Shown: in pieces, positions 41,325-51,740 of the stretch
How the letters are laid out: every line of letters begins with the position of its first letter
Position numbering within the stretch: the first letter of the stretch is position 1
Origin: Closterium sp. NIES-65
Lineage: Eukaryota; Streptophyta; Zygnematophyceae; Desmidiales; Closteriaceae
Length of the DNA stretch: 64,000 nucleotides
Assembly: GCA_948144175.1 (NCBI GenBank)
Contig: CANXME010000105.1
Span: 1,632,001-1,696,000 of the forward strand
Direction: 5' to 3'
Translations under genes and position numbers: made by a program
The notes under the pieces: model-generated
What the model saw: the letters and a program-made list of their open reading frames with translations, nothing else
Databases searched by the model: none
Told to the model about the DNA's origin: nothing

Positions 41325-42286
41325 TGCGGAGATAACTACAGCAACGGGAGCTAGGCTACGGGCTAGGCACGTGTGCTCGTGTGATCTCTGCGTTCTCTGT
41401 TCCTTAGTCGTTTTCCTTGTGCACACACTACTTGCTAGTTCACGGGGAAAGTTGGCAAGAGTTTCACTAGGAAAAGTTCAGAATAATTGGTACAATGAAG
41501 TTGGCATAGCATGACTACGTCAGAGCAAGCATTCAGGTCGGCCAACTGCCAGCGCAGCTTGGTCGACCGCGTTCCAGCACGACTTGGTCGACCGCACTCC
41601 AGCAAGGCAAGGTCGACGGCGTGCCAACGTCGCAGGTTGACGGCGTGCCAGCGTTGCTCACGCAGGACAGCAGTGCACCCGCCTCGCAGGTGTGCGTAGC
41701 TGATTGGCGTGCAGAGTCCCGTCACCTGCACAGCGCACACTCCACGTCAACCTCGAGCTGACGACTGCCTCTGGTCCGCCACGACGACCTCGGGATACCA
41801 CCACCGTGGTCGTGTTCGCCACCTTTGCCTGGGCGACCGTCGCACTTCTCCGCAGCACTTCGTCACCCAGGTAACCTGGTCGACCGGGCAACCACGTCGA
41901 CCAGCAGCTCTTGCACGTGCCCGTCGACCTCCCAAGTCGACGACCACCCCAAGTCGACCTCCTCAGGTCGACCACTACTCCCTGGTCGACCAGCTCCAAG
42001 TCGACGTCACTCCTGGTCGACCAGAAGGGCTGGTCGACTTCCCAGGTCGACCAGGATGGTCTGGTCGACGTCCCAGGTCGACCAGAAGGTCTGGTCGGCG
42101 TCCCGGGTCGACCAGACGAAGTTGGCGCCCTCCTGAAGTCGGCGCCCATGCAGTGGCTCCCCGTGCAGGTCGACTAACCTCGTCGACCAACTCGCCCACT
42201 GCTGCAGGTCGGCTGCACCCTACACCCGACCACGAAGTCGGCTCCGCCCAGGCGTGGACGGGGCCAACATACAACTCCCGTTGACA
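41325..42286 (-). repeat. 5' LTR of B1
   Basis: 962-bp partner of 34969-35930. In sense it is followed by TGGTGCGGTGAGCGTGGAC (41324 downwards), a primer site that begins with the expected TGG. I could not assign its tRNA. A closely similar site follows the LTR of relic B2 at 60830. Confidence 0.94.
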
Positions 42287-42291
42287 ATCTA

Positions 42292-44603
42292 AGGTCGAGA
42301 GTTGCCTAGAGGCGCAAGTCTTCATCCTAGATGGAAACAACGTGAGCAAGACACGCGTGGAGGATGCAGCTATTGAAGAGGCGAGAGTGAGGCTGGAAAG
42401 AGAGAGGCAGAGGAGGGATAGGCAGAGAAGGGATAGGCAGAGAAGGGAGACGAGTGAGACTGGAAGGGGATGTGGAGCCACAGGAGCAGGCGGAGGGGTG
42501 GCAGCAGGACATGCACCTACAGATGCAGCTGCAGCTGCAGAAGCACCACCACTGCTAGCTGCCTCTTCTCGTGGCGCTGCTCCCTCAGCCGGAGCCCCAA
42601 CTTCTGCTGCCTCCAGTGCAGTTTCCACTGCTGTGCGTGTGCCTGTCAATTCCAACCCTTTTCTTGCAGCCTTCACGTATCGGGTCAGTTGCATCTTGCA
42701 GTGGGTGCGCATCTACGGCTCGGATTCCATGTCAGCAAAGCAATGCTTCAAGGACACGCCACAAGAGCACAACCTGCCAATTCGCCACCCCTTTCACGAC
42801 CTTCCGAGCCTGCTGGTCAGGTTCGGTGCCATCCCCAAGCCTCTGGTTGGAGCCGAACATTTCTGTGAGTGGGACGAATGGCCCCAGGGTAGTGAAGATG
42901 CCATGAAGTTTCCTGATGACCCGAATGCAAGATTCTTTGGACTGAGAATCGTGGAGGAGAGTGAGGAGAGAGAGGAGAGTGAAGCGAGTGCCGAGAGTGA
43001 GGCAAGAGAGGATGGAGAGGAGCAAGGTGAGGGCAGTGAGCAAACATCTGTAAAGGCACCAAGACGAGGAGAAGGCAGCAAGTGCAAGGGTGGGAGGGGA
43101 CGAAGTGGCGGATGAAGGGGGGCAACCAGCCATAAGGGAGGTGGAAGGGGCGGAAGGAGCAACTGGGGTGGTCGCTCCCTGAGAAGCCACATCAATGCTC
43201 CAACACCTGTAGGCGGGATGCTGACTTCTAGGAAAGAGCTTCCCATTGCTCGCTGTAGGGCGGATATAGACTTCATTGTAGACGTCGCCAGCAGGTTGTT
43301 TCCTCCGCCAGCGTGTGCCGAATGCGCATCGTGCTTTTCCCGGTACAAATCCGCCATTCCCTTTGCTGCTGTCGTTGCCAACTTCGCGTACCTTCCCGCC
43401 TCTGTTCTCTTCAACCGCTTCGTCTATGTCTTTCCACCGCCCTCCTTGGAGATCACTCAGCTAGCAGACGCGCTGTGCTTGTACGACCCCGCCTGCTCAT
43501 ACCTGCCTATCCGTTTGCACCTGCGTGAGGTTCGTGATCTTGCGGAAAAGCTGCCCTTGCTCCTGCTGCTCGTGATCGCTCTGAAATGGGCCAGGGAGAT
43601 TGCCATGGTGCACGGGCGACTGGGAGCTAAGGGGAGGGTGGGTGAGCAGAAAAGTTCAAAAGGACGCAGGGCAGGGAGTGGAAGAAACGGAGTGGGGAAA
43701 GAGGAAGAGGGAGAGGAGGAGAATGAGGAGGATGTTTGGAAGGCATGGGAGGAGGTGCGTTCGTGGTGCGCCACAGCGGTGATGGCCTGGCCTGCAAGTG
43801 TGAGGGACGGACGCAAGTGGTACGACCCTGCGTCAATCTCTGCAGGGCTCAGCTTGGACTGCAAGGGCAGCACGGAACCGCAGAGGGAGGAGGTCACCGG
43901 GCAGATGATGATTGACATGTTCCGGGCGGCAACACAGACAAGGTTATGTGCTGACCTGGATGGCCAGGATGGGTCGGGTACAAGTAGTGTTGGTGGCAGT
44001 GGCAGCAGCGGCGGCGGCGGCGACGGTGGCAGCAGCAGCAGCAACAACAGGGGTAGCTGTGCCAGCAGTAGTGGCAGCAGAGGCACTAATGACAACAACA
44101 GAGAGGGGAAGGGCAAGAAGGAGGTGCCGGCATATCTGAAGCCATGGCCAGGGGGGACCAACCTGCTTGCATGTCTGCGAGAGATGCTGCTGGGGGAGCC
44201 GTGCTACCGCCCTGCCTCCCCTGCTGCTTCTTCCACCCATCCTACTGTGAAGGCCATTGCTGCAGTACCAAACCATGCAAGTGCACAAGCTTCGGTTTCA
44301 AAAGCTTCTGGTCATGCTGCTTACGAGGGGTATCCGTGCGGTGCTGAGGGATGTGACAGGGTAGGGGGCGGTGGTGTAAAGCTGAGGAATTGCGGTGGTT
44401 GTGGCAAGGTGACGTATTGCAGCAGAGAGTGCCAAAAGACGCACTGGCCCTCCCACAAGCTCACATGCCCATGCAAGACCAGCGGGAAGAAGAGTGGGAC
44501 CAACAGTGGCAAGGTGAGTGGCAAGGTGAGAGAGCAAGGACAGCAGCGAGCACAGAGGAATAGAGGTACAGTAGAAGCTAATAGCTGGTGTAGGTCTCAA
44601 TAG
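42292..44603 (+). pseudogene. MYND-finger protein gene, 3' part
   Basis: The same reading phase as 33034-34968 resumes after the B1 target copy: VESCLEAQVFILDGNNVSK, an Arg/Glu-rich segment, then VSCILQWVRIYGSDSMSAKQ and an acidic stretch to TGA at 43113-43115. After that stop it continues in phase to 44603: GGRSNWGGRSLRSHINAP, RLFPPPACAECASCFSRYKS, a Gly/Ser tract, and the C-terminal MYND zinc finger with CGAEGCD, CGGCGKVTYCSREC and WPSHKLTC (about 44334-44466). MYND fingers bind proline-rich partners or accompany SET domains; no SET domain is seen. The 43218-44603 part (461 codons) is fully open and might still be expressed as a shorter protein. A spliced intron removing the TGA cannot be excluded. 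Confidence 0.7.
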
Positions 44604-45877
44604 TTGCTGTGTGGTGGAGAGGAGTGGAGAAGAGTGATGACTAGGTTTACCACAGAGTAATAGGGTAGGTGCAAGCAGGGCTGATTTTATCAGGGTAATT
44701 ACCCTGATTTCAGGATGATTACGGGCTTCTCACATGGTGGTCCCTGAAATTTCAGAATTTATGACTTGTGAACACTGATCCATTCAGAATAGTGCTTTAG
44801 CGAACCCTGAAATATTGTATCTAGGCTCGTGTTCTTACTGACTCTGTCAATGTAGAGTACGCGTTCTGTGGACTCTGAAATTTCCTTCCGATAACCCCGC
44901 CTTCGGATTGGTCGTAGTACTGCAACAGCGTGAGCACCGCGCGGCAACATGTCTGACAGGTGAATACACTCTACGTATGTTAGTGTTACAGAAGTCGAAG
45001 ATGTCGGTCGTATTGTCGCAATTACGTGTGCGTGAAGTTATCAACACATTTTTTGCGTTTCGCACAATGAAGTTGGCGAATTGCGAGTAATCAGCGAATA
45101 GGAAATCTTGGCACATCTTTGATACCGAACTGTTTGGTGGACCGAAACTGCTCGTTTCTTCCCCGCGCTAAAACGTATGGAGAAATACAAATTTTATCGA
45201 AGTAACGGGTAAGAAAGTAAAGCGCACGAGGTGTGCACGAAATGATGTCGCGTTGTGATGGAATCCTGCGGGGTGAAACTTTTGTCCCCGTTAAATACAG
45301 CGCGCGTTACTACATTGATGTTCAGTTCTCGACCCTGAGCAATCAGAGTTAACTACTTTTCAACACTGAGCAATCAGAGTAGCCTATCTGTGGAAAATAT
45401 ACACCCATAATACAGGGGGGGGATTTTCCCGGGAATCAGGGAGGCTTAAAATGAAACGTCAGCCCTGGGTGCAAGGCTTGTGTTTCTGGTGTCAGTGTGA
45501 AACAATCGCTTCCCGCCAGTGAACAATGACCATACATGTGTTTTGGCTTCATCTGCTCGATTGAAGTCAAGATGTGGTTGCTTTCTCTGCTCCTCTTTCC
45601 TACTGCCGTTCTCTGTTCAGGATCTCCACATGTTATGACAACAAGTGGCTGCCAAATATCCCTCAGTCACGACACAAGACTAAGAATAGCACCTGTGCCT
45701 TCAACAAATCTTACTTTATATATATTCAAGTCAGAATTCAATGCTGGCGGAAATTGGCATCTGCAAACATCTAAAGCATCGGGTTTCTGGTTGCGTACAA
45801 TCTGTGTACCCCTAAAATTACCGGTATCTTGCCCCAAGGACCTCCGGTGCTCAGTAGAGAAGCTCGCATGTATCCGA
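44604..45877. other. Gene-poor stretch after the MYND gene
   Basis: Contains a perfect 20-bp palindrome at 44689-44708 (ATCAGGGTAATTACCCTGAT) and a 15-bp repeat CTGAGCAATCAGAGT at about 45334 and 45360. An open frame from 45572 starts MWLLSLLLFPTAVLCS, which resembles a signal peptide, but it runs into the MITE-like element at 45878 and has no other support. Confidence 0.4.
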
Positions 45878-46380
45878 ATGGCCCCGGATATAGGCGCCGT
45901 CCTATTAAAGGCGCCGGCGCTTATATCTGAAGCATGGCGCTTATGGCCGATCCTCAATTATAAGTGTCCCCCCTAGAAAACCTTTACTTATTATAAGCGC
46001 ACGTGCAATTTTAATATAAATTCTTGCTTAAAACGGTAAAAAAATACATTTTTGCAGCGAGTCGGATCTCAATTTCGCTTCGTTTGACTCGCGAAGACCT
46101 GACTGGCTGCGCGTCCAGTCAGGATGTGCTGGCATGACGTGTCTTTGCCTGTGTGTGAACCCAAAATATCGCTTGCGCGAGATTCTGCTTAGTGACGCTA
46201 AAACAATTCGACTCGGTTGAAATGGCAAGAAGGAAATGGACAATTTGGTGCCCTAAATATATAAATTCTTATTTGTCATCATATAACCGCCGGTGCCTAT
46301 GGCCGTTATTCAATTACAAGCGCCCCCCTTCAAAAAAATGAATCTATTGTAAGCGCATATGCGCTACTATCCGGGGCCAT
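45878..46380. mobile_element. MITE-like element, ~503 bp
   Basis: Left end ATGGCCCCGGATA (45878-45890) and right end TATCCGGGGCCAT (46368-46380) are exact inverted repeats. No coding capacity. Inside, a ~75-bp block (TATGGCCG...TCAATTA-AAG-G-CCCCCCT...) occurs twice in direct orientation near 45930-46000 and 46290-46360. No unambiguous target duplication is visible, so the superfamily is open. Confidence 0.5.
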
Positions 46381-46600
46381 ATGGTAGCACAATAAGATTT
46401 GCCATTGCGCAACAAGATGAGACTGGAAACCCTGCTCGAACATTGCCTTCTGCCATGCCAGTGATCGCGCCATAACGAACTTGCAATCCTATTGCCCCGG
46501 CGAACAAGTTCGTTGGGGCAAAGCTCATAAGTTCCGCCGGTAGCGAGATTAGTCAAAGCTCTCACTGAAAGCCGCCACATGCTAGGAATAGTGATTGGTG
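46381..46600. other. Short non-repeat stretch with a minus-strand open frame
   Basis: A minus-strand frame from ATG at 46580 (MWRLSVRALTNLATGGTYEL...) extends 78 codons into the MITE-like element. It has no recognised relatives and its last codons are element sequence. It could be an exon remnant; I give it little weight. Confidence 0.15.
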
Positions 46601-47600
46601 AGCGCTAAGGAAAAGATCAATGAGGTGGGGGGCGGAGGGGGGGAGAGGGGGGGGGGGGGGGGTTGGGGGGGAGGGGGGAGGACTGCTGGGTGCGTGTTGA
46701 AAGAATAACGCGCGTCTCAAACTAATGATGAGGGATGAGTGTAGGTGGACAATCATGGGTGAGCCAAGATGGGTGAGCGGGGGGGGGATGGCTGGGTGAG
46801 CGCTGGGAGACCACGTTCGTCCATCATCGTGCGAAAGAAACGATGATGGATGAGTGCAGGGGGGAATCATGGGTGGGCCTTTGGGGAAAGATGAGTGTGG
46901 AGTAGGGAGAATGCTGGGTGATGGCTGAAGATTTATTGGGGGTTAGTGTAGGAATGGTGAGGGATGAGGGCAAGGGGGAGTCATGAGTGGGCTTCTCGGG
47001 GAAAGAAAGGTGAAGGGGGGGGCGAATGGTGGATCTACTAGGGATATGCAGAATGGTGGGTGAGGGTACCGGGAGAGAGGGGTGAGCATAGAAGGGAAAA
47101 AAGGTAATTGCGTGGACAGCATGAGGGGTGAGCGCAGGGGTAATCAAGTGTTTTTTGAGAATTCTCAAAAAACACTCGTTGAGAATTCTCAAATCATAGC
47201 GCGGACGGCATGAGGGGTGAGCGCAAGGGTAATCAGGAGCGTACGTGCCAGGGCAGGCGAGTGGAGGGGTTAGCGGCGGGGAAATGTGGGGTGGGTGCAG
47301 GGGAGAAAGGGGTCAGCGTAGGGGGAATGAGGTGAGAGCATGGAGGGGCATGAGGGGTAAGTATATGGGGAATGACGGGCTTAGGGAAAGGGGGAATGGT
47401 TCGTGAGGGCACAGGGAGAGAGGGTCCTGCATAGGGGGGTTCGAGGAATGAGTGCGGATGCTGTGAGGTGTGAATGCAAGGGCATTCAGGAATGAACGTG
47501 CAAGGGCAGGTGGAATGAGGGGTGAGTGGGGGGAAGGGGAATGAGTGGAAAGGGCCGGGAGAGGGGTGAATGTCAGGTGGGCGATGTCAATCGTCCTGGT
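46600..47600. repeat. G-rich strand-biased region of diverged repeats
   Basis: The plus strand is strongly purine-rich, with a G run interrupted by few A/T at 46627-46680. Motifs such as GATGAGTGCAGGGGG-AATCATGGGTGGGC recur near 46735, 46848 and 46958, suggesting a decayed ~110-bp tandem repeat. Pro/Ser-rich minus-strand frames are composition artefacts. Confidence 0.6.
47110..47235. repeat. Palindrome locus P1: 37-bp direct repeat around palindromes
   Basis: Copies 47110-47146 and 47199-47235 (37 bp each, three mismatches) flank a perfect 30-bp palindrome at 47147-47176 with core TTTTGAGAATTCTCAAAA and a second 14-bp palindrome TTGAGAATTCTCAA at 47179-47192. Confidence 0.85.
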
Positions 47601-47631
47601 TTCAGTTTCCACGTTTTTTCATGTCCCTAGG

Positions 47632-47775
47632 TCCCTTTGTGTGAGTATCCGAAGTTTTTCTACTGTATCGGATTGGTGTGTACGCACTCCATTTTTTAGG
47701 CGCCTAAAAAATAGACTCCCTTTGTGTGTATATCCGAAGTTCCTCTACTGTATCAGATTGGTGTGTGCGCACTCC
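47632..47775. repeat. Palindrome locus P2: 59-bp direct repeat around palindrome
   Basis: Copies 47632-47690 and 47717-47775 (59 bp each, about 90% identical) flank the perfect 22-bp palindrome ATTTTTTAGGCGCCTAAAAAAT-type at 47691-47712 plus four bases. Confidence 0.87.
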
Positions 47776-48049
47776 AGAAATGTGCCTTCCTCTAGAAGTG
47801 GCAGCAAGTGGATTCCCTCATCCATCTTTGTTGGGGATACTGTGGGTACCACCAGGCAAACTCCAGCAAAATAGTTAACATGCCTTCAATCTCACAGTGA
47901 AAATCCATAGAATTCCTGCTTTTCAGAGTGCAGTTCGGATCTTCTTTGCCCTGGCATGGAGGTTCCTGATACAGAGACATCAAGTACGATGCCCAATATC
48001 CAACCAGAGCATTTGCACGCAAGAAACAGGGGGGTGAATAAGGGAAGGG

Positions 48050-48740
48050 TTGGTGGTGGCACCTCAAGAGCGAGGGAAGAGAGTAAGCTGAGGACTTTGG
48101 GTGGCCCCACATTGCCCCCAGCAACGAAAAGGAGTGAGACTACATGGATAGGCAAAAGGGTTGCACAGCACATGGGGAGGCTTGGAGGCACCTCAAGAGC
48201 AGGGAGATGGAAGAAGCTGAGAAGGTTGGGTGGCGCCACATTGCTCCCAGCAATGCACTCCGAAATGCATTTAGCAGGATGTGAGGAGGTGCTGCTGCTG
48301 CTGCTGCTTAGGGCCTGTGGGAGGAGGTGAGGGGAGCATAAGATGCAGGGGGAGTGGAAGAAGCTGAGAAGGTTGGGTGGCAGCACATTGCCCCCAGCAA
48401 TTCGGAGTTACGGTATCCCTGAACCTTGCTCAGGGAAGGGAGCGAGACTGCAAGGGCGACTTTTGAGGCGCCTCAAAGGATGGGGACACCTCAAGAGCAG
48501 GGGGAAAGACGAAGCTGAAAAGGTTGGGTGGCGCCACAATGCTCCCAGCAATGCGAAGTTACGGTATCCGTGAACCATTCACAGGGAAGGGAGCGATACT
48601 GGTACCATTTTTGAGTCGACTCAAAAGTAGACGAAGCTGAAATGGTTGTTTGGCGCCACATTGCTCCCAGCAATGCGAATTTACGGTATCCCTGAACCTT
48701 TCCCAGGGAAGGAAGTGAGACTGCAAGTTGAGGCATGTTG
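48050..48740. repeat. Five diverged ~105-150-bp units with palindromes P3 and P4 at junctions
   Basis: The block GGTTGGGTGGCGCCACATTG followed by CTCCCAGCAATGC recurs near 48094, 48221, 48370, 48521 and 48640. The last three units also share GTTACGGTATCC, CAGGGAAGGGAGCGA and GACTG. Palindromes lie exactly at two unit junctions: TTTGAGGCGCCTCAAA (48462-48477) and TTTTGAGTCGACTCAAAA (48609-48626). Confidence 0.8.
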
Positions 48741-48960
48741 ACTTGCAGTTGCTGCTTTAGTGCACGTGGGAGGAGAAGGTGAGGGAAGCATAGAATAAGC
48801 AGAGGAGATGTGGAGCAAAAATTAACAGTACAGCTGCCCTGGGCAGCAATGCACTTAGTAGGGCTACTTTAGCAGTTGCTGCTTAGTGCATATGAGAGAT
48901 CAAGGTGAGGGTAGCATAAAACAAGGGGAGAGGAACAGCAAAAACACATGTCAAAACATG
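48741..48960. repeat. Partial duplication of AGTTGCTGCTT module
   Basis: A module AGTTGCTGCTTTAGTGCA followed by GTGAGGGAAGCATAGAA occurs at about 48745 and, altered, at about 48876. A third relative, with CTGCTGCTTAGGGCC, is near 48296. It is part of the mosaic of short duplications in this region. Confidence 0.5.
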
Positions 48961-48975
48961 TACAGAGTTTTTCCA

Positions 48976-49046
48976 TGCGCATCCGGGGAATCGAACCCCG
49001 GTCAGTACCGTGGGAGGGTACTATGACACCACTACACTAGATGCGC
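48976..49046 (-). tRNA. tRNA-Gly(CCC)
   Basis: Minus-strand cloverleaf of 71 nt. Acceptor stem GCGCATC pairs with GATGCGC plus discriminator A. The anticodon stem GTACC/GGTAC holds loop CTCCCAC with anticodon CCC and T at position 33. The T-arm CCGGGGTTCGATTCCCCGG contains the B-box GGTTCGATTCC; the A-box-like part is TAGTGTAGTGG. Sequence and length match plant tRNA-Gly(CCC). The first T-run downstream on the minus strand (TTTT at about 48953-48956) could end transcription. It is the only conventional RNA gene seen. Confidence 0.95.
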
Positions 49047-49527
49047 ATATCATATATGCGCATACCATGCATTCCAGCGTTTCTCACCAACCCTGAACTG
49101 AACCATGTCCTCTCCTAATTTCCTCTCCAACCCTCTTTTCCTCGTAGCAGAGGTGGGGTTAGAGAGGAAATTTTGTTGAATCAAGAATTGAAGTGGTTGC
49201 GTTAGGAAGCACCACGCCCTGAAGAGTGGGGGGCGGGGGAAGCAGGAGAGGGGGGGGTTGTTGGAGAGGAGGGGGAGAAGGCGAGCGGAGGAGGGATTGG
49301 GAAGAAAGGATAGGAAGCAAGCAGAAGAAGGGTTGGGGAGTAGAGATTCGAGGGAGAGGGGATCAGGCAGGAGGAGCAAATGGACGGAGATTGACAACTG
49401 TAGGAAAGAAGCTTCACTGGATAGCAGGTGGCAGGAGGAAGAGAAAAGATCTAGTGGGGAGTGGTTGAGAGTAGGGAAGGAGGGGAAGAGCAAAAGGATG
49501 CACCTGATTGTTTGACTGTGTGTGGTT
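49047..49527. other. Stretch without a recognised gene
   Basis: Purine-rich on the plus strand from 49220 to 49500. Open frames on either strand are Ser/Pro or Arg/Gly-rich and match nothing known. No repeat structure beyond strand bias. Confidence 0.4.
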
Positions 49528-49686
49528 GGAACATGCATGGTGGCCTCGTGCCAGTAGGTTTGGGTGATGGGGCGGATTGGGTGACTTTTGCGTCGACTCA
49601 GAAGTCACCTCTTTTGGGTCGACTCAAAGGAACCTGCATGGTCGCCTGGTGCCACGAGGTTAGGGTGATGGGGCCGACTGAGTGAC
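49528..49686. repeat. Palindrome locus P5/P6: 58-bp direct repeat around two palindromes
   Basis: Copies 49528-49585 and 49629-49686 (58 bp each, about 84% identical) flank two GTCGAC-centred palindromes: a 28-bp one at 49581-49608 with two mismatched pairs (arms GTGACTTTTG) and a 16-bp one at 49613-49628 with one mismatched pair. Confidence 0.82.
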
Positions 49687-49779
49687 GTGGCTCAGAGTGC
49701 CTTCTTTGAGACTTGTCAAAAATAGCTCAGATTGGCGTTGACTGGAATCATATCAGCACACTCACATGGTGCGGTGCCA

Positions 49780-50130
49780 TGCTAGCAACACCTGCTTCTA
49801 CTGCCCCTAAGTATTTGCTGCCATGCATTGACCCATGGCCTCTAAGTGGGGCTCAATTGCAGCCATGCTAGCAACACCTACTTCTACCGCCCCTGCAGCC
49901 CTCATGCCATGTGAACAGGTGAGCTTGTGAGCATGTGAGCACGTGAGTATGTGAGTATGTGAGTATGAGAGCATGTGAGCATGTGAGAATGTGAGTATGT
50001 GAGCATGTGAGTAAGTGAGCATGTGAGCATCTGTCTGTGCCATCACAATGCCATACATACATGGTGCAGTGCCATGACTGCAACAACTGCTTCTACCTAC
50101 CGCCCCGGCAGTGCCATGGGAACAGGGTGT
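49780..50130. repeat. Duplicated CATGCTAGCAACACC module and 10-bp GTGAGCATGT array
   Basis: The module CCATGCTAGCAACACCTGCTTCTACTGCCCCT occurs at about 49787 and 49864, with a looser copy at about 50070. Between them, 49917-50034 is a tandem array of about 12 copies of a GTGAGCATGT-like decamer. No gene. Confidence 0.7.
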
Positions 50131-50399
50131 ACGCTATGAACCGCTTGTGATCTACTGATTAAATGTGCTAGGCTTACCTACACATGTTCTCGCCTTGTAC
50201 TCAGTGAGTTTAGTACTTAGATTGGTCATCACTGGTCGGTCAAACCGAACTTGGTGCTTTCTATCCGTTTTTCTTTTCTAAGTGCCATGCCATGACTGTA
50301 ACATGTGGTGCTTTCTATCCGTTTTTCTTTTCTATACCTACCACCCCTGCAGTGCCATGTGAGCATGCGGGCATCGCGTGCAATACAATGCAGTGCAAT

Positions 50400-50473
50400 A
50401 CTCACATGACAGCAGCATGTGACGTGTTTGGAGTCGACTCAAAACACCACACTCACATGACAGCAGTATGTGA
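50400..50473. repeat. Palindrome locus P7: 23-bp direct repeat around palindrome
   Basis: Copies 50400-50422 and 50451-50473 (one mismatch) flank a 24-bp palindrome at 50424-50447 (GTGTTTGGAG-TCGA-CTCAAAACAC, one mismatched pair). Confidence 0.82.
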
Positions 50474-50569
50474 GGGAGGGACATGCAGGAGATACTGCGC
50501 ATGTGAGCACACACAGTGCTATACTCACATCATGTCAAGCAACAGTGCCATGGCAGCACACTCACATGG

Positions 50570-50840
50570 TGTAGAGCCATGGCAGCAACGGCTACTTCCA
50601 CTCCACGGCCCCTGCAGCCCTGGTGTCATGGCATTCTATCCAGCTTTTGTATTGTGCAAGTGAGCATCATGGAAAATACAGTGCCACACTCACATGATGT
50701 AAAGCAATGGCAGCAACAGCTGCTTTCACTGCCCCTGCAGCCCTCATGTCATGGCATTCTATCCAGCTCTTGTATTGTGCAAGTAAGCATCATACAAAAT
50801 ACAGTGCAGCTGCTTCCACTGCCCCTGCGGCCCCCCAACA
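50570..50840. repeat. ~125-bp tandem duplication (CTGCCCCTGCAGCCCT module)
   Basis: A module from CCATGGCAGCAACGGCT through CATGGCATTCTATCCAGC, TTGTATTGTGCAAGTGAGC and AAAATACAGTGC occurs at 50578-50690 and again at 50706-50806, with a partial third copy after it. Open frames that cross it are repeat artefacts. Confidence 0.75.
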
Positions 50841-50954
50841 AATGACCCATCGCTCCCTGCCATGCACATGCACATGCACACATGCATATGTACAAGCACA
50901 TGCAGATGAAGAGAAAGAAATGTCTCCTGAGAGCACGTGCCAGTCGAACAAAAA

Positions 50955-51740
50955 TCAATGCTCAGGGTATGTGGCATATGCTCAAGGTATGTGGCATATG
51001 CTCAAGGTATGTGGCATATGCTCAAGGTATGTGGCATATGCTCAAGGTATGTGGCATATGCTCAGGGTATGTGGCATATGCTCAGGGTATGTGGCATATG
51101 CTCAGGGTATGTGGCATATGCTCAAGGTATGTGGCACATGCTCAAGGTATGTGGCATATGCTCAAGGTATGTGGCATATGCTCAAGGTATGTGGCATATG
51201 CTCTGGGTATGTGGCATATCCTCAGGGTATGTGGCATATGCTCAGGGTATGTGGCATATGCTCAAGGTATGTGGCATATGCTCAAGGTATGTGGCATATG
51301 CTCAAGGTATGTGGCATATGCTCAGGGTATGTGGCATATGGTCAGGGTATGTGGCATATGCTCAGGGTATGTGGCATATGCTCAGGGTATGTGGCATATG
51401 CTCAGGGTATGTGGCATATGGTCAGGGTATGTGGCATATGGTCAGGTGGCATATGCTCAGGGTATGTGGCATATGCTCAGGGTATGTGGCATATGCTCAG
51501 GGTATGTGGCATATGGTCAGGGTATGTGGCATATGCTCAGGGTATGTGGCATATGGTCAGGGTATGTGGCATATGCTCAGGGTATGTGGCATATGCTCAG
51601 GGTATGTGGCATATGCTCAGGGTATGTGGCATATGCTCAGGGTATGTGGCATATGTTCAGGGTATGTGGCATATGGTCAAGGTATGTGGCATATGCTCAG
51701 GGTATGTGGCATATGTTCAAGGCATGTAACATATGCTCAC
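50955..51740. repeat. 20-bp minisatellite, ~39 copies
   Basis: A perfect 20-bp period of GGTATGTGGCATATGCTCAG with limited variants (CTCAAGG, CTCAGGG, GGTCAGG). One unit near 51443 is shortened. No variant contains a stop in any forward frame, so all three forward frames stay open for over 300 codons. Because 20 is not a multiple of three, each shows the same 20-residue Met-Trp-His-like repeat. None should be taken as a gene. Confidence 0.93.

Larger units (their letters stand above)
34969..42286 (-). mobile_element. Ty1/copia element B1, intact and young
   Basis: A 7318-bp element with 962-bp LTRs at 34969-35930 and 41325-42286 that differ at only three positions noticed (near 35053/41404, 35409/41765 and 35761/42117). 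Flanked by ATCTA at 34964-34968 and 42287-42291. Minus-strand sense. A single gag-pol frame of 1718 codons is open. All catalytic motifs are present, so this is the best candidate in the window for an element that moved recently or could still move. It disrupts the MYND gene. Confidence 0.96.

Noticed and set aside
49700-49725. TTTGAGACTTGTCAAA near 49706 as a tenth palindrome
   Set aside because: Arms match but the centre is not self-complementary and I see no flanking repeat pair; possibly a decayed copy.
50955-51740. Possible CRISPR-like array
   Set aside because: Units are contiguous 20-mers without unique spacers, and the context is eukaryotic.
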